The notes below the pieces were generated by a model. That model made no database searches. It worked only from the letters and a program-made list of their open reading frames with translations, and was not told the origin of the DNA. From the NCBI GenBank assembly GCA_947497085.1, contig CANMFE010000001.1, positions 372,001 to 436,000 on the forward strand: a stretch of 64,000 bases of DNA. The letters run 5' to 3'. The stretch is from an uncultured Sphingomonadaceae bacterium. GTDB taxonomy: Bacteria; Pseudomonadota; Alphaproteobacteria; Sphingomonadales; Sphingomonadaceae. Positions 17,411-26,660 of this stretch are shown here, one piece after another. Every line of letters starts with the position of its first letter. The stretch's first letter is position 1. The position numbers were made by a program, and so were the translations under genes.

Positions 17411-17582
17411 ATGGCAAATTTTCTTTTCGATATTGTCGGTTTTGATCTGGATTGAACGCTCCTTGACACCCGTGATGAGTTGGATGCACCAGCCCGTTGT
17501 AACGCTAGGGGTGAACCATATGATTGATTATCATGATGAGCTGATACCCGCCCTGAAACGGCTTGATGCAGGCCAAACCTGA
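17411..17582 (+). pseudogene. Remnant of a HAD-superfamily phosphatase (Gph-like) gene
   Basis: Beginning at the ATG at 17411 the frame reads MANFLFDIVGFDLD, then a stop (TGA at 17453-17455), then TLLDTRDELDAP. This is the HAD motif I sequence DxDGTLLDT with the invariant glycine codon turned into a stop by one base (GGA to TGA). About 70 bases later, in a different frame (from 17526), DYHDELIPALKRLDAGQT resembles the cap-to-core region that in Gph-type phosphatases lies well over 50 residues further on. So the gene has a nonsense mutation, an internal deletion or frameshift, and loss of its 3' part. In related genomes a phosphoglycolate phosphatase gene is, as I recall, commonly found beside glmU, which fits. 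It cannot encode a working phosphatase. Confidence 0.75.
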
Positions 17583-17625
17583 TTCCTCTCGCAAATATAC
17601 CTGAAGGCAGTGTATAGGCCCAGCC

Positions 17626-18909
17626 ATGGCATATGACGCTTCGCCTCTGCAAAAAACGGGCCGCATTCTTCTGGCGGCAGGCGTTATTGTGGCAGGCGCC
17701 ATTATCGGCTTTTACATGAGCGGTAGTGTCGAGCGTCTGATCGTGACGCTAGCGGCCGGCCTGTTTGCAATCATCATTCTCCTGGAAAACAGGTCTGAAA
17801 GACGTTCCAACCCGCAGGCAGCGGCGCCAATATTGCAAAATGAATCATTGGCGATCAGCCAGCATCCCCAATTTCCTTCGCTCATCAACAGCATGGTCGA
17901 TCCTGCACTGGTCATTATGGGCCCTACTGTACAGCAGGCCAACCAGGCTGCGCGCAAATTGCTCGGCGAACATATAGTGGGCGAAGATATACGGCTGGTC
18001 ATCCGCCACCCCAGCGTCGCCGATTTTATCAGCCAATCCCCCATTCCCGAAACCAGTCGCCCAATCATGCTGATGGGCATTGGCAGCCGTGACCAGCGCT
18101 GGGAAATGCAGGTCAAGAAAATCGGCGATGGCAAAAGACTGCTTTTCCTTTGGGACCAGTCAGGGTCCTATGCCGTGGACCGGATGCGTACCGATTTTGT
18201 GGCCAATGCCAGCCATGAACTTCGCACGCCCCTGTCTTCGATCAAGGGTTTTATCGAGACATTGGAAGATGATAGTGCTGGCGGTGATGCGCAGCTGCGC
18301 ACCCGGTTTCTGGGCGTAATGTTTGGTGAAGCACAGCGAATGCAGAAGCTAATCGACGACCTGATCTCGCTGTCGCGCATTGAGAGCGAAAAACATAATG
18401 CACCCGATACACCTGTTGACCTGGGCGAGCTCATTCACGAGGTGCGGGAAATATTCGTAAACAGCCCCGACATGCAGGGGCGCGATATTCTTCTTGATAT
18501 CACACCTGACCTTACCCCCACATATGGCGATCGTGCCCAGCTGTCGCAATTGCTGCACAATCTTATCAGCAATGCGGTTAAATATGGCCGTGATGGAACG
18601 CCCATTACGATCAGCCTGACACTCAGTCGCAATGGCGCGATGCAGCGGCTGGTCATTACTGATGAGGGAGAAGGCATCGCCCCCGAGCACCTGCCGCGGT
18701 TGACAGAGAGATTTTACCGTGTGGATTCGGGACGGAGCCGTTCAATGGGTGGTACAGGCCTGGGGCTTTCAATCGTCAAGCATATCGTCGAACGACACCG
18801 TGGGCGATTCGACATAGCGAGCATCCCGAACAAGGGTACCACCATTACAATCTCCCTGCCCGTACCCAAAACTGCCGGGACACCGGCAGATACGCAGCAA
18901 CAGGCATAA
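17626..18909 (+). CDS. phoR: Phosphate regulon sensor histidine kinase
   Basis: A 427-residue membrane kinase. Two hydrophobic segments (~12-31 and ~36-53) with almost no periplasmic loop are typical of PhoR, which senses phosphate through the Pst/PhoU complex rather than by itself. A PAS-like region spans ~80-180. The dimerisation domain has FVANASHELRTPLSSIKGF with phospho-acceptor His197, and the ATPase domain has the N box (HNLISNAVKYG), DEGEGI and the GGTGLGLSIV G2 box. It heads the phoR-pstSCAB-phoU-phoB block; a Pho box separates it from pstS, so pstS and the later genes probably have their own inducible promoter. Confidence 0.93.
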   Translation: MAYDASPLQKTGRILLAAGVIVAGAIIGFYMSGSVERLIVTLAAGLFAIIILLENRSERRSNPQAAAPILQNESLAISQHPQFPSLINSMVDPALVIMGPTVQQANQAARKLLGEHIVGEDIRLVIRHPSVADFISQSPIPETSRPIMLMGIGSRDQRWEMQVKKIGDGKRLLFLWDQSGSYAVDRMRTDFVANASHELRTPLSSIKGFIETLEDDSAGGDAQLRTRFLGVMFGEAQRMQKLIDDLISLSRIESEKHNAPDTPVDLGELIHEVREIFVNSPDMQGRDILLDITPDLTPTYGDRAQLSQLLHNLISNAVKYGRDGTPITISLTLSRNGAMQRLVITDEGEGIAPEHLPRLTERFYRVDSGRSRSMGGTGLGLSIVKHIVERHRGRFDIASIPNKGTTITISLPVPKTAGTPADTQQQA

Positions 18910-18947
18910 CACTAGAGAATAAACGCATATTTCACGCAGCTATGAGC

Positions 18948-18976
18948 GTGTCATGAAAGTGTAATATTATTGTCAT
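18948..18976 (+). promoter_or_regulatory. Pho box (PhoB binding site) upstream of pstS
   Basis: Three 7-base units in the same orientation are separated by exactly 4 bases: GTGTCAT (18948-18954), GTGTAAT (18959-18965) and TTGTCAT (18970-18976). This 11-bp period and the CTGTCAT-like units match the classic PhoB binding arrangement. The site lies ~125 bases before the pstS start. The same geometry recurs upstream of the porin gene. Confidence 0.85.
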
Positions 18977-19049
18977 GCTTGGGACACGCGCCATCCCTAT
19001 TTGCAGGGCCAGCAAAAGGGGGAAGGCAAGATTCGCTGCCAACTCTCAT

Positions 19050-19085
19050 GCATTATTCTGATTGAACGCATTATTCTGATTGAAC
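19050..19085. repeat. 18-bp tandem duplication in the pstS leader
   Basis: GCATTATTCTGATTGAAC occurs twice in exact tandem (19050-19067 and 19068-19085). The second copy ends immediately before the AAGGAA ribosome-binding sequence of pstS. It looks like a recent slippage duplication within the 5' untranslated region. Confidence 0.9.
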
Positions 19086-19100
19086 AAGGAAATTTCTGAA

Positions 19101-20147
19101 ATGATGAAGAAACTGAGCATCGCCTGTATTTCGGTACTCGCGCTTTCCGCCTGTAATGATCAGGCATCCTCCGGCCAGGGCGGCGCCCGCGATTATATTG
19201 AAATTGTCGGTTCCTCCACCGTTTATCCTTTTGCAAAGGCTGTAGCCGAGCAGTTTGAAAACCTGGATCCTGCATATAAGTCACCCAAGCTGGAATCGAC
19301 CGGCACAGGCGGGGGCATGGAACTTTTCTGCTCAGGTGTTGGCCCCAACACACCCGATATCGCCAATGCGTCACGCCGTATGAAGAAATCCGAATTCGAC
19401 CGCTGTCAGGAAAATGGCGTTGAAAATATTGTCGAATTCATCGTCGGTATTGACGGCATTGCGGTGGCACAGAGCAAGGAAGGCGCAAAGTTTTCGCTCA
19501 CCCCCGCAGAGATTTATGAAGCCGTTGCGGCCAATCCGTATGGCAAGCCGAACACAGCAGTGAACTGGTCAGATATCAATCCGTCTTTCCCGAACACGAA
19601 AATCAATGTCTATGGTCCGCCATCTACATCGGGTACACGTGACGCGCTCACCGAGCTCATCATGGAAGTCGGCTGTAAAACCGATGCAGCTACCAAGGCG
19701 CTCAAGGAAAGCGACAAGGAAAAATTTGAAGAAGTATGTCATGATGTGCGCACGGACGGTGCCTATGTCGACACAGGCGAAAATGACAACCTGATCATTC
19801 AGAAACTGTCCGCCAATCCCGACAGCCTCGGCATTTTCGGCTATAGCTATCTGGAAGCCAATATGGACAAGATCCGCGGCATGCCGGTGGCCGGTGTCGA
19901 GCCGACATATGATGCCATTGCCGGTGGCGAATATCCAGGCGCACGTCCGCTCTATATCTACCTGAAGGGTGAGCATGTGAATGTCATCCCCAACCTGAAG
20001 GAATATGTTGCGGAGTTCCTGAAGGCCGGTGCCAGTGATGGTTACCTTAAGAAATACGGCCTGATTACAGCCCCTGACGATGTGCGTGCAAAAATGGATG
20101 CCGCCATTTCGGAGCTTTCAGCTCTGGATGGTTCGGAGCTAAAATAA
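19101..20147 (+). CDS. pstS: Phosphate ABC transporter substrate-binding lipoprotein
   Basis: A ~348-residue phosphate-binding protein. The start at 19101 places AAGGAA ~10 bases upstream and yields a lipoprotein signal (MMKKLSIACISVLALSAC). The mature protein has IVGSSTVYPFAKAVAEQF, the phosphate-contacting ESTGTGGGMELFC segment and PSTSGTRDALTELIM, all typical of PstS. It delivers phosphate to PstCA. It is preceded by a Pho box and an 18-bp tandem repeat and followed by a strong hairpin, which would let more pstS than downstream mRNA accumulate. Confidence 0.96.
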   Translation: MMKKLSIACISVLALSACNDQASSGQGGARDYIEIVGSSTVYPFAKAVAEQFENLDPAYKSPKLESTGTGGGMELFCSGVGPNTPDIANASRRMKKSEFDRCQENGVENIVEFIVGIDGIAVAQSKEGAKFSLTPAEIYEAVAANPYGKPNTAVNWSDINPSFPNTKINVYGPPSTSGTRDALTELIMEVGCKTDAATKALKESDKEKFEEVCHDVRTDGAYVDTGENDNLIIQKLSANPDSLGIFGYSYLEANMDKIRGMPVAGVEPTYDAIAGGEYPGARPLYIYLKGEHVNVIPNLKEYVAEFLKAGASDGYLKKYGLITAPDDVRAKMDAAISELSALDGSELK

Positions 20148-20161
20148 TTTCCGATACATCT

Positions 20162-20198
20162 ATCCGGGCCGACCAAAATATTTTAGGTCGGCCCGGAT
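20162..20198 (+). terminator. Intra-operon hairpin after pstS
   Basis: A perfect 13-bp stem (20162-20174 pairing with 20186-20198, ends ATCCGGG...CCCGGAT) encloses an 11-base AT-only loop, followed by GCTTTATT. It sits between pstS and pstC, where a partial terminator or mRNA-stabilising hairpin is common for binding-protein genes. Confidence 0.75.
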
Positions 20199-20234
20199 GC
20201 TTTATTCAAGTGATTCCCTGATAGGAAAGATATC

Positions 20235-21611
20235 GTGACAGGCCCCGCCATATTGTTGTTGCTATTGGGATTGGGCCTGATCTCCTGGATTTTCGGGCGC
20301 GCCAAGGCTAACCGGTTTATTACAACCGGTTCGAAAAATCTGAACTCGCTTCCCAATTACCATGGCTGGTATACAGCGCTCTGGGCTATTGTCCCCGCGC
20401 TGATATTCGTTGCGATATGGAGCAGCGTCTCCCCTGCCCTGGTCACAGACAGCGTCCTTTCAAATCCGGCTGCTGCCGAACTGACCGATAATGGTTTCCA
20501 ACGCGGCGCAATCCTTTCCGAAGCGCGGGCCATTGCCAACAATCCGGGACAAAAGGCATTTAACCCCGAAGCAGAGCAACTGGCGCCGCTCTATGCTCAG
20601 GCACAATCCTATTATGACATAGTCGGTACATTGGCGGTTATATTGCTGTGCTTTGCGGGCGCTGCCTATGCCTTTATCCGCATTCGCCCCGATTTCAGGG
20701 CGCGCAAACGCGTTGAACAGGTTGTGATGATTGTCTTGTTGATGGCATCGCTCATTGCGATCATCGCAACGATCGGAATTGTTGCCTCACTTATTTTTGA
20801 GTCGGCCCGGTTTTTCGGTATGATTTCGCCAATTGATTTCTTCTTTGGCACCGAATGGAATCCCAAAAACACATCCGTCGCTGGCGATGGTGAGGATTTT
20901 GGTGCAATCCCGCTTTTCTGGGGTACGATATTTATCGGCGCGATCATCGCCATGGCCATTGCCATTCCATTCGGCCTTATGAGCGCCGTGTATCTTACAC
21001 AATATGCCCGGCCCAATGTCCGAAAGTGGATGAAACCGATACTCGAAGTGCTCGCCGGTGTGCCAACTGTTGTCTATGGCTATTTCGCGGCATTGACTGT
21101 CGCCCCTGCGCTGCGTGATTTTGCCGCCGCGATCGGTATATCCAACGCCACCTCGGAATCGGCGCTGGCCGCTGGTTTGGTCATGGGCGTCATGATCATC
21201 CCGTTTGTATCTTCCATGGCTGATGACAGTATCGCTGCCGTGCCATCCAGCATGCGTGACGGGTCGCTGGCCATGGGCGCAACGAAAAGTGAAACGATCA
21301 AAAAAGTGCTAATCCCCGCTGCATTACCCGGTGTGGTTGGCGGCGTCCTGCTGGCGGTAAGCCGCGCCATTGGTGAAACCATGATCGTGGTGATGGCCGC
21401 TGGCCTCGCCGCAAACCTGACCGCCAATCCATTTGCCAGCGTGACCACCGTTACCACGCAAATTGTGCAGCTACTGACCGGTGACAGTGATTTCAACAGC
21501 CCGAAAGTGCTGGCCGCATTTGCGCTCGGCCTGACGCTGTTTGTCGTCACATTGCTGCTCAATCTGGTCGCCCTGCACATTGTGAAAAGATATAGGGAAG
21601 CCTATGAATAA
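20235..21611 (+). CDS. pstC: Phosphate ABC transporter permease PstC
   Basis: A 458-residue permease with a GTG start preceded by AGGAAAG. It is longer than E. coli PstC because of an N-terminal extension containing additional membrane segments (~3-16, 43-65 and 125-152) and a periplasmic stretch between them. The transport core begins at ~170; the ABC-permease EAA loop is seen as DGSLAMGATKSETIKKVLIP (~345-364). The final segment is a membrane helix followed by [11 protein letters not shown]. It overlaps pstA by 8 bases and works with PstA, PstB and PstS to import phosphate. Confidence 0.93.
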   Translation: MTGPAILLLLLGLGLISWIFGRAKANRFITTGSKNLNSLPNYHGWYTALWAIVPALIFVAIWSSVSPALVTDSVLSNPAAAELTDNGFQRGAILSEARAIANNPGQKAFNPEAEQLAPLYAQAQSYYDIVGTLAVILLCFAGAAYAFIRIRPDFRARKRVEQVVMIVLLMASLIAIIATIGIVASLIFESARFFGMISPIDFFFGTEWNPKNTSVAGDGEDFGAIPLFWGTIFIGAIIAMAIAIPFGLMSAVYLTQYARPNVRKWMKPILEVLAGVPTVVYGYFAALTVAPALRDFAAAIGISNATSESALAAGLVMGVMIIPFVSSMADDSIAAVPSSMRDGSLAMGATKSETIKKVLIPAALPGVVGGVLLAVSRAIGETMIVVMAAGLAANLTANPFASVTTVTTQIVQLLTGDSDFNSPKVLAAFALGLTLFVVTLLLNLVALHIVKRYREAYE

Positions 21612-22896
21612 CCCAGCTTCTCCCGCATCATCCGAAACCGCAATGATAGGCAGCCGGTCAACCGACTGGCATGGCGAAGCCATGCAGAAACGCATTGCGC
21701 GGCGTTATGCCGCAGAGCGCCGTTTCAAATATCTGGGTCTGTCAGCAATTGTCATATCGTCGCTGTTCCTCGCGTTCCTGCTATTTGTCATGATCGGCAA
21801 TGGCATCAAGGGGTTTTCCACCACCCAGGTGGCGGTGCCGATTGATTTTGCATCGGCAACCGGCGGTGCCAGCCCTGACCAGATTCGCGGTGAAGATGCT
21901 GAGCGTGCGCTAAACTCACTGGATATATCAGGCATTGTCAACACCGCCATAGAAATAGAATATGGCGCAGATGCCGCAGATATTTTTACCGAAAACAGCT
22001 GGACCGATGTGCGCGATGCGCTGCTTTCCAATCCGGATATGATAGGCGAAAACACGACTGTCTGGTTAACCGCCAAGTCAGAAATAGACCGTGCGGCCAA
22101 AGATGACACTGACGAAAAATTTGAAGCGCTTTATGCAAAGCTCAAAGATGCAGGCAAAGCGCAAAGCGGTTTCAACTGGGGCTTCCTCACCGGCGCAGAT
22201 GGCACAGACCCCGCACGTGTTGGCATATGGGGCGCGCTGAAAGGGTCCATCATCACCATGCTGGTAACGCTGGCGCTTGCATTCCCGGTAGGTGTACTGG
22301 CCGCCGTGTATCTTGAGGAATACGCGCCGAGCAACCGGATTACCGATTTTATCGAAGTGTCGATCAATAACCTGGCAGCCGTGCCATCAATCATTTTCGG
22401 CCTGCTTGGCCTGGTTGTTTTTCTAAGCTGGCTTGAACTGCCGCGCTCTTCCGCGTTGGTCGGCGGCCTCGTGCTTGCACTCATGACCATGCCGGTGATC
22501 GTGATTGCTGGACGAAATTCGATCAAATCGGTGCCGCCTTCCATCCGCGAAGCTGCGCTAGGCGTAGGCGCAAGCCCCGTGCAGGTCGTGTTCCACCACG
22601 TTCTCCCGCTCGCCCTACCCGGCATTATGACGGGCACGATTATCGGCATGGCGCGCGCACTGGGTGAAACCGCCCCGCTGCTGATGATCGGCATGCGCGC
22701 ATTCCTGACCAGCCCGCCGCAGGGTCTCACGGATCCTTCGACCGTATTACCTGTCCAGATCTATCTGTGGTCAGATGAGGTCAACCGCGGTTTTGTCGAG
22801 AAAACGTCCGCCGCGATTATCGTACTGCTTATATTCCTGCTAACCATGAATGCGTTCGCAATCTACCTGCGCAACCGTTTTGAAACGAGATGGTGA
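21604..22896 (+). CDS. pstA: Phosphate ABC transporter permease PstA
   Basis: A 430-residue permease, with an N-terminal cytoplasmic region, one membrane helix (~50-70) and then a ~130-residue extra-membrane insertion before the five-helix core (~205-425). The insertion is characteristic of the long alphaproteobacterial PstA type. The EAA loop reads [20 protein letters not shown]. The start overlaps the pstC end by 8 bases, indicating coupled translation, and pstB begins 5 bases after its stop. Confidence 0.93.
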   Translation: MNNPASPASSETAMIGSRSTDWHGEAMQKRIARRYAAERRFKYLGLSAIVISSLFLAFLLFVMIGNGIKGFSTTQVAVPIDFASATGGASPDQIRGEDAERALNSLDISGIVNTAIEIEYGADAADIFTENSWTDVRDALLSNPDMIGENTTVWLTAKSEIDRAAKDDTDEKFEALYAKLKDAGKAQSGFNWGFLTGADGTDPARVGIWGALKGSIITMLVTLALAFPVGVLAAVYLEEYAPSNRITDFIEVSINNLAAVPSIIFGLLGLVVFLSWLELPRSSALVGGLVLALMTMPVIVIAGRNSIKSVPPSIREAALGVGASPVQVVFHHVLPLALPGIMTGTIIGMARALGETAPLLMIGMRAFLTSPPQGLTDPSTVLPVQIYLWSDEVNRGFVEKTSAAIIVLLIFLLTMNAFAIYLRNRFETRW

Positions 22897-22901
22897 CATA
22901 T

Positions 22902-23687
22902 ATGAACACCGAAACCACAAATATCGCCAGCTCCAATAAGATGACGACGCGCAATGTCGATGTCTTTTATGGCGAAAAACAGGCGATTAATGGCGTTTCC
23001 ATTGATATTGACATGGAAAATGTCACCGCCTTTATCGGTCCGTCCGGCTGCGGTAAATCAACATTCCTGCGTACCATGAACCGGATGAATGACACTATTC
23101 CTTCCTGCCGGGTCACAGGCGAAATCACATTGGATGGTGAAGATATTTATGCGCCCTCCATGGATGTGGTGCAGCTACGCGCGCGTGTCGGCATGGTGTT
23201 CCAGAAACCCAATCCTTTCCCCAAGTCGATTTATGACAATATTGCATATGGCCCGCGTATCCATGGCCTGGCGAGTGGTAAGGATGAGCTCGACCAGATT
23301 GTCGAGAAATCGCTCCAGCGTGCAGGCCTGTGGAATGAAGTCAAGGACCGGCTGAATGAAAGCGGGACCGCGCTTTCAGGCGGGCAGCAACAGCGCCTGT
23401 GCATTGCGCGTGCTATAGCCGTTGACCCGGAAGTTATCCTGATGGATGAGCCCTGTTCTGCACTTGACCCGATTGCCACTGCAAAAATTGAGGAACTGAT
23501 CCACGAACTGCGCGGGAAATATGCTATTGTAATCGTGACCCATAATATGCAGCAGGCCGCTCGCGTGTCGCAGCGCACAGCGTTTTTCCACCTTGGCACG
23601 ATGGTGGAATATGGTGATACATCGGAAATGTTCACCAATCCGCAGGAAGAACGCACACGCGATTATATTACCGGTCGCTACGGATAG
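22902..23687 (+). CDS. pstB: Phosphate ABC transporter ATP-binding protein
   Basis: A ~261-residue ATPase that drives the PstSCA importer. The Walker A (GPSGCGKST), signature ([14 protein letters not shown]) and Walker B ([12 protein letters not shown]) motifs are complete, and the PstB-specific [17 protein letters not shown] stretch after the Q loop distinguishes it from other ABC ATPases. The start at 22902 is preferred; an ATG-like upstream start (22890) would overlap pstA. It also takes part in signalling phosphate status to PhoR through PhoU. Confidence 0.97.
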   Translation: MNTETTNIASSNKMTTRNVDVFYGEKQAINGVSIDIDMENVTAFIGPSGCGKSTFLRTMNRMNDTIPSCRVTGEITLDGEDIYAPSMDVVQLRARVGMVFQKPNPFPKSIYDNIAYGPRIHGLASGKDELDQIVEKSLQRAGLWNEVKDRLNESGTALSGGQQQRLCIARAIAVDPEVILMDEPCSALDPIATAKIEELIHELRGKYAIVIVTHNMQQAARVSQRTAFFHLGTMVEYGDTSEMFTNPQEERTRDYITGRYG

Positions 23688-23731
23688 AAATTTCACACAA
23701 GCCACTGATATATCAGTGAATGGAAAGACAT

Positions 23732-24454
23732 ATGAACACGACCAACAACAGCACAGAGCATACGGTCAAGGCGTTTGACAGCGATATCAGCGAAATGCGC
23801 GGCCTGATCGCCGAAATTGGCGGTCGGGCTGAAAAATCCATCTCGCTGGCGATGAAAGCATTGGCCAACAATGATCTCGACCTGGCCCGCGAAGTGGTCA
23901 AAAATGACAAACAGATCGACGCGCTGGAAGAAAAAATTGACCGCATGGTCATTCAGACAATCGCCCTACGCGCGCCCATGGCGGATGATCTGCGTGAGTT
24001 GGTCGCAACGCTCAAGATATCGGGCGTGGTCGAGCGTATCGGCGATTATGCCAAAAATATCGCCAAGCGCGTTGCGGTTATCGACAACGACCTGCACATT
24101 GAACCGGCATCGCTCCTGCCCGCCATGGCACAGGCCGCATCACAGCTGGTCGATGACGCACTGACTGCCTATGCCACCCGCGATGCGGACTTGGCCGATC
24201 AGGTGTGCGAACGTGACCGGGTGGTGGATGATTTTTACAATACGATTTTCCGCTCACTGGTCACGCATATGGTCGACAATCCGAAACATATCGGCGCAGG
24301 TGCCCATTTCCTGTTCATCGCGAAAAACCTCGAGCGTATTGGCGACCATGCCACCAATGTTGCGGAGATGGTTTATTTTGCTGTGACCGGTGAAAATATT
24401 GGCGAACGCGAACGCGGCGACAATCCCAGCGATCCCTTATATTCGGAAGATTGA
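23732..24454 (+). CDS. phoU: Phosphate signalling complex protein PhoU
   Basis: A ~240-residue all-helical protein made of two three-helix repeats. The start at 23732 follows GGAAAG by 5 bases. The metal-binding motifs are visible: EKIDRMVIQTIALRAPMADDLRE in the first repeat and ERIGDHATNVAEMVYF in the second (with RIGDYAKNIAKR as the first-repeat counterpart). PhoU holds PhoR in its inactive state when phosphate is plentiful. It is placed between pstB and phoB. Confidence 0.95.
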   Translation: MNTTNNSTEHTVKAFDSDISEMRGLIAEIGGRAEKSISLAMKALANNDLDLAREVVKNDKQIDALEEKIDRMVIQTIALRAPMADDLRELVATLKISGVVERIGDYAKNIAKRVAVIDNDLHIEPASLLPAMAQAASQLVDDALTAYATRDADLADQVCERDRVVDDFYNTIFRSLVTHMVDNPKHIGAGAHFLFIAKNLERIGDHATNVAEMVYFAVTGENIGERERGDNPSDPLYSED

Positions 24455-24480
24455 CCCTAAACCCGACTGGATTTGAACCT

Positions 24481-25182
24481 ATGAGCAATCCGCATCTACT
24501 CCTGGTCGAAGATGATATGGCGCTTGCCGAGCTGGTTTCCTATCATTTTGACAAGTCCAGTTTCCGCGTTTCGCAAACGCCAGATGGTGAAGAAGCCTTG
24601 TTACTGGCACGCGAAGAGCGGCCGGACATCATCCTGCTCGACTGGATGATCGAGAACCTCTCCGGCATTGAAGTGTGCCGCCGCCTGCGCCGTGACAATG
24701 ACACCGCGAATATTCCGATCATCATGATGTCGGCGCGCGGCGAGGAAGAGGACCGTGTCCGCGGGCTTGATATCGGTGCCGACGACTATGTCACAAAGCC
24801 GTTCAGTCCGCGTGAGCTCATCGCACGTGTCAATGCCGTTCTACGCCGTGTCCGCCCTGCCCTGGCAGGTGAAACACTCACATTCGCGGATATTGAGATG
24901 GACACGATCCGCTACAAGATCAAACGCGGAGGCGAGACTATCCCGCTGGGACCAACCGAATTTCGCCTGCTCCGCCATTTTCTGGAGCATCCAGGATGGG
25001 TGTTTTCCCGCGAACGGTTGCTGGACCATGTCTGGGGACATGACAGCGACATCGAAATCCGCACGGTCGATGTGCATATCCGCAGGTTGCGCAAGGCGCT
25101 GAATGCAGGCGGGCGCCCTGATATCATCCGCACCGTACGATCAGCGGGATATGCGCTGGATAATGATATAGTGGAAAGCTGA
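24481..25182 (+). CDS. phoB: Phosphate regulon response regulator PhoB
   Basis: A 233-residue OmpR-family regulator. The start at 24481 gives MSNPHLLLVEDDMAL; a frame start at 24451 would overlap phoU. The receiver domain has acidic residues 10-12, phospho-acceptor Asp54 (ILLDWM) and the YVTKPFSPREL switch lysine. The C-terminal winged helix ends with VDVHIRRLRKAL and TVRSAGYAL, the DNA-recognition part. It should bind the two Pho boxes described at 18948 and 26632. Confidence 0.96.
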   Translation: MSNPHLLLVEDDMALAELVSYHFDKSSFRVSQTPDGEEALLLAREERPDIILLDWMIENLSGIEVCRRLRRDNDTANIPIIMMSARGEEEDRVRGLDIGADDYVTKPFSPRELIARVNAVLRRVRPALAGETLTFADIEMDTIRYKIKRGGETIPLGPTEFRLLRHFLEHPGWVFSRERLLDHVWGHDSDIEIRTVDVHIRRLRKALNAGGRPDIIRTVRSAGYALDNDIVES

Positions 25183-25222
25183 GAGCGGCCTTTGTAGCCG
25201 CCCCCAGTGTTACAATAATGGC

Positions 25223-26584
25223 TTAAAAATCAACCTGGGCGCGCACACCCACGGAATCCACACTGTAATTACGGTCGGTTCCCGCCGCGATAGCAGCGTC
25301 ACGGTATACCAGATGATTATAGTTTATCATGAAACGTGCATAATCAATCGGCGTCCAGATAAGCGAGGCGTTATATCCATCCTGCGTGCCGCCGATGATG
25401 CCGTTATCGGTGAGGTCAAGCCGGTCATAACGCACATTGAACTGCAACGCGCCCAAGCCGCCTTCACCGACTGCTTTTGATGGTTTGATGCGGTCAAATT
25501 TGCCGCTCTTATAGCCGCGCGTATCGTCCGTCAGGAATATCCCCGCTTCGACATAGCCACCAAAAAATGTGGGGTCAGCAGTGGTCGCACCAATCAGCTC
25601 AGGCTGTATCCAATGGGCCTCGCCCACCGCGTGAAAACGTCCGTTTATCAACGCAGCTTCCAAACCGTAGCTCAGCTCCTCGGATGCGGGCAAGCGCGAT
25701 GTGCCGAGAAAGCGCGTGTCGGTTGCATGTACCGCAGGACGCTGGCGATACCGGACCGACTGAACATTGTCGCCCAGATCGCGCCAGTGCGCCGAACCGC
25801 CTAGATGGACACGTGCATCCCCGAACTTACGCGAGAAAACCACCCGTCCGTCCAGACCGATGCTATCATCCTCATCACTGGTCAGATCATCGACGCTTGC
25901 CGTGAAGACGCCACCGCTCAGGGTGAAATCACCGGCTTTCTGGGTCACAGATACACCTGCCCGCCGTTCAAACCCGAATGCATCGGTAAAAGCTGCACGT
26001 TCCAGGAAGCTGATATGCAAGCTGCTGGTCAGTTCTTCGAGCGATTGCAGGTTGTTATGATGTCCAATGGAAACGCTGGTGCCACCATTTTTATAAGTCA
26101 GTATGGCATCCGCAAGCGCAATATCATTATCGGCAAAATCGGCTTCCAGCTTATACCCGAAACCACCCGGCATGCTGCCCTGCGCGCCAATACGGACACG
26201 CCGCAGTTCGTTGGAAAAGCCAAGCCCGGGATCGTTGATGGCATCGGGCGCGCTTACATGCACGGCATCATATTGTATGCGGCCACGCGGCTTGAAGCTC
26301 CATCCATCCTTGGTCTTGATTTCCGGGGCACCCTTGAAATTGATTTGCGCCCTGTTTTCATCCTTTTGCGCAGCTGGCACGGGCGCTGGCGTAGCCGTTG
26401 CAGCCGTCTTGGCCGCTTCCTGACTTTCCAGGCGCGATTCGAGCGCTTCAACCTGCGCCTTCAATGCGGATATCTGCGCGCGCATTTCGGCGGCTTCCTC
26501 ATTGCTCATGCCCTGTGCAAATGCCTGTGCGGGCGTAAGGGCGATGGCGGAAACAGCAATTAGCAAACGTGTTGTGCGGGTCAT
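25223..26584 (-). CDS. OprO/OprP-type phosphate-selective porin
   Basis: A 453-residue outer-membrane protein. A signal peptide (~1-24, ending AQAFAQG) is followed by a short coiled coil (~29-57) and then a 16-strand-type barrel with the OprO/P family opening GWSFKPRGRIQYDAV, LRRVRIGAQGSMPGGFGYKLEADFA and the closing DYARFMINYNHLVY plus a C-terminal aromatic (V-D-F). Porins of this type admit phosphate or polyphosphate under starvation. It is convergent with phoB, and its promoter region holds a clear Pho box 48 bases before the start, which strongly supports membership of the phosphate regulon. Confidence 0.9.
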   Translation of the reverse strand: MTRTTRLLIAVSAIALTPAQAFAQGMSNEEAAEMRAQISALKAQVEALESRLESQEAAKTAATATPAPVPAAQKDENRAQINFKGAPEIKTKDGWSFKPRGRIQYDAVHVSAPDAINDPGLGFSNELRRVRIGAQGSMPGGFGYKLEADFADNDIALADAILTYKNGGTSVSIGHHNNLQSLEELTSSLHISFLERAAFTDAFGFERRAGVSVTQKAGDFTLSGGVFTASVDDLTSDEDDSIGLDGRVVFSRKFGDARVHLGGSAHWRDLGDNVQSVRYRQRPAVHATDTRFLGTSRLPASEELSYGLEAALINGRFHAVGEAHWIQPELIGATTADPTFFGGYVEAGIFLTDDTRGYKSGKFDRIKPSKAVGEGGLGALQFNVRYDRLDLTDNGIIGGTQDGYNASLIWTPIDYARFMINYNHLVYRDAAIAAGTDRNYSVDSVGVRAQVDF

Positions 26585-26631
26585 AAATAATCCTGTTCAG
26601 GTTTGTTTGATGACGCGTCTATTGTGAATGT

Positions 26632-26660
26632 GTGACACCTCTATGAATCAAATATGACAG
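26632..26660 (-). promoter_or_regulatory. Pho box upstream of the porin gene
   Basis: Reading the minus strand, three 7-base units spaced by 4 bases: CTGTCAT (26660-26654), GATTCAT (26649-26643) and GTGTCAC (26638-26632). The first and third fit the PhoB half-site consensus well, and the 11-bp period equals that of the pstS site. It lies 48 bases upstream of the porin start codon. Confidence 0.85.

Noticed and set aside
17377..17652. A 91-codon minus-strand frame upstream of glmU
   Set aside because: It overlaps the HAD phosphatase relic in antisense and matches nothing; the relic is the better explanation.
17626..26584. The phosphate gene block as a transferred island
   Set aside because: Codon use matches the surroundings and the phoR-pstSCAB-phoU-phoB order is the ordinary alphaproteobacterial one.
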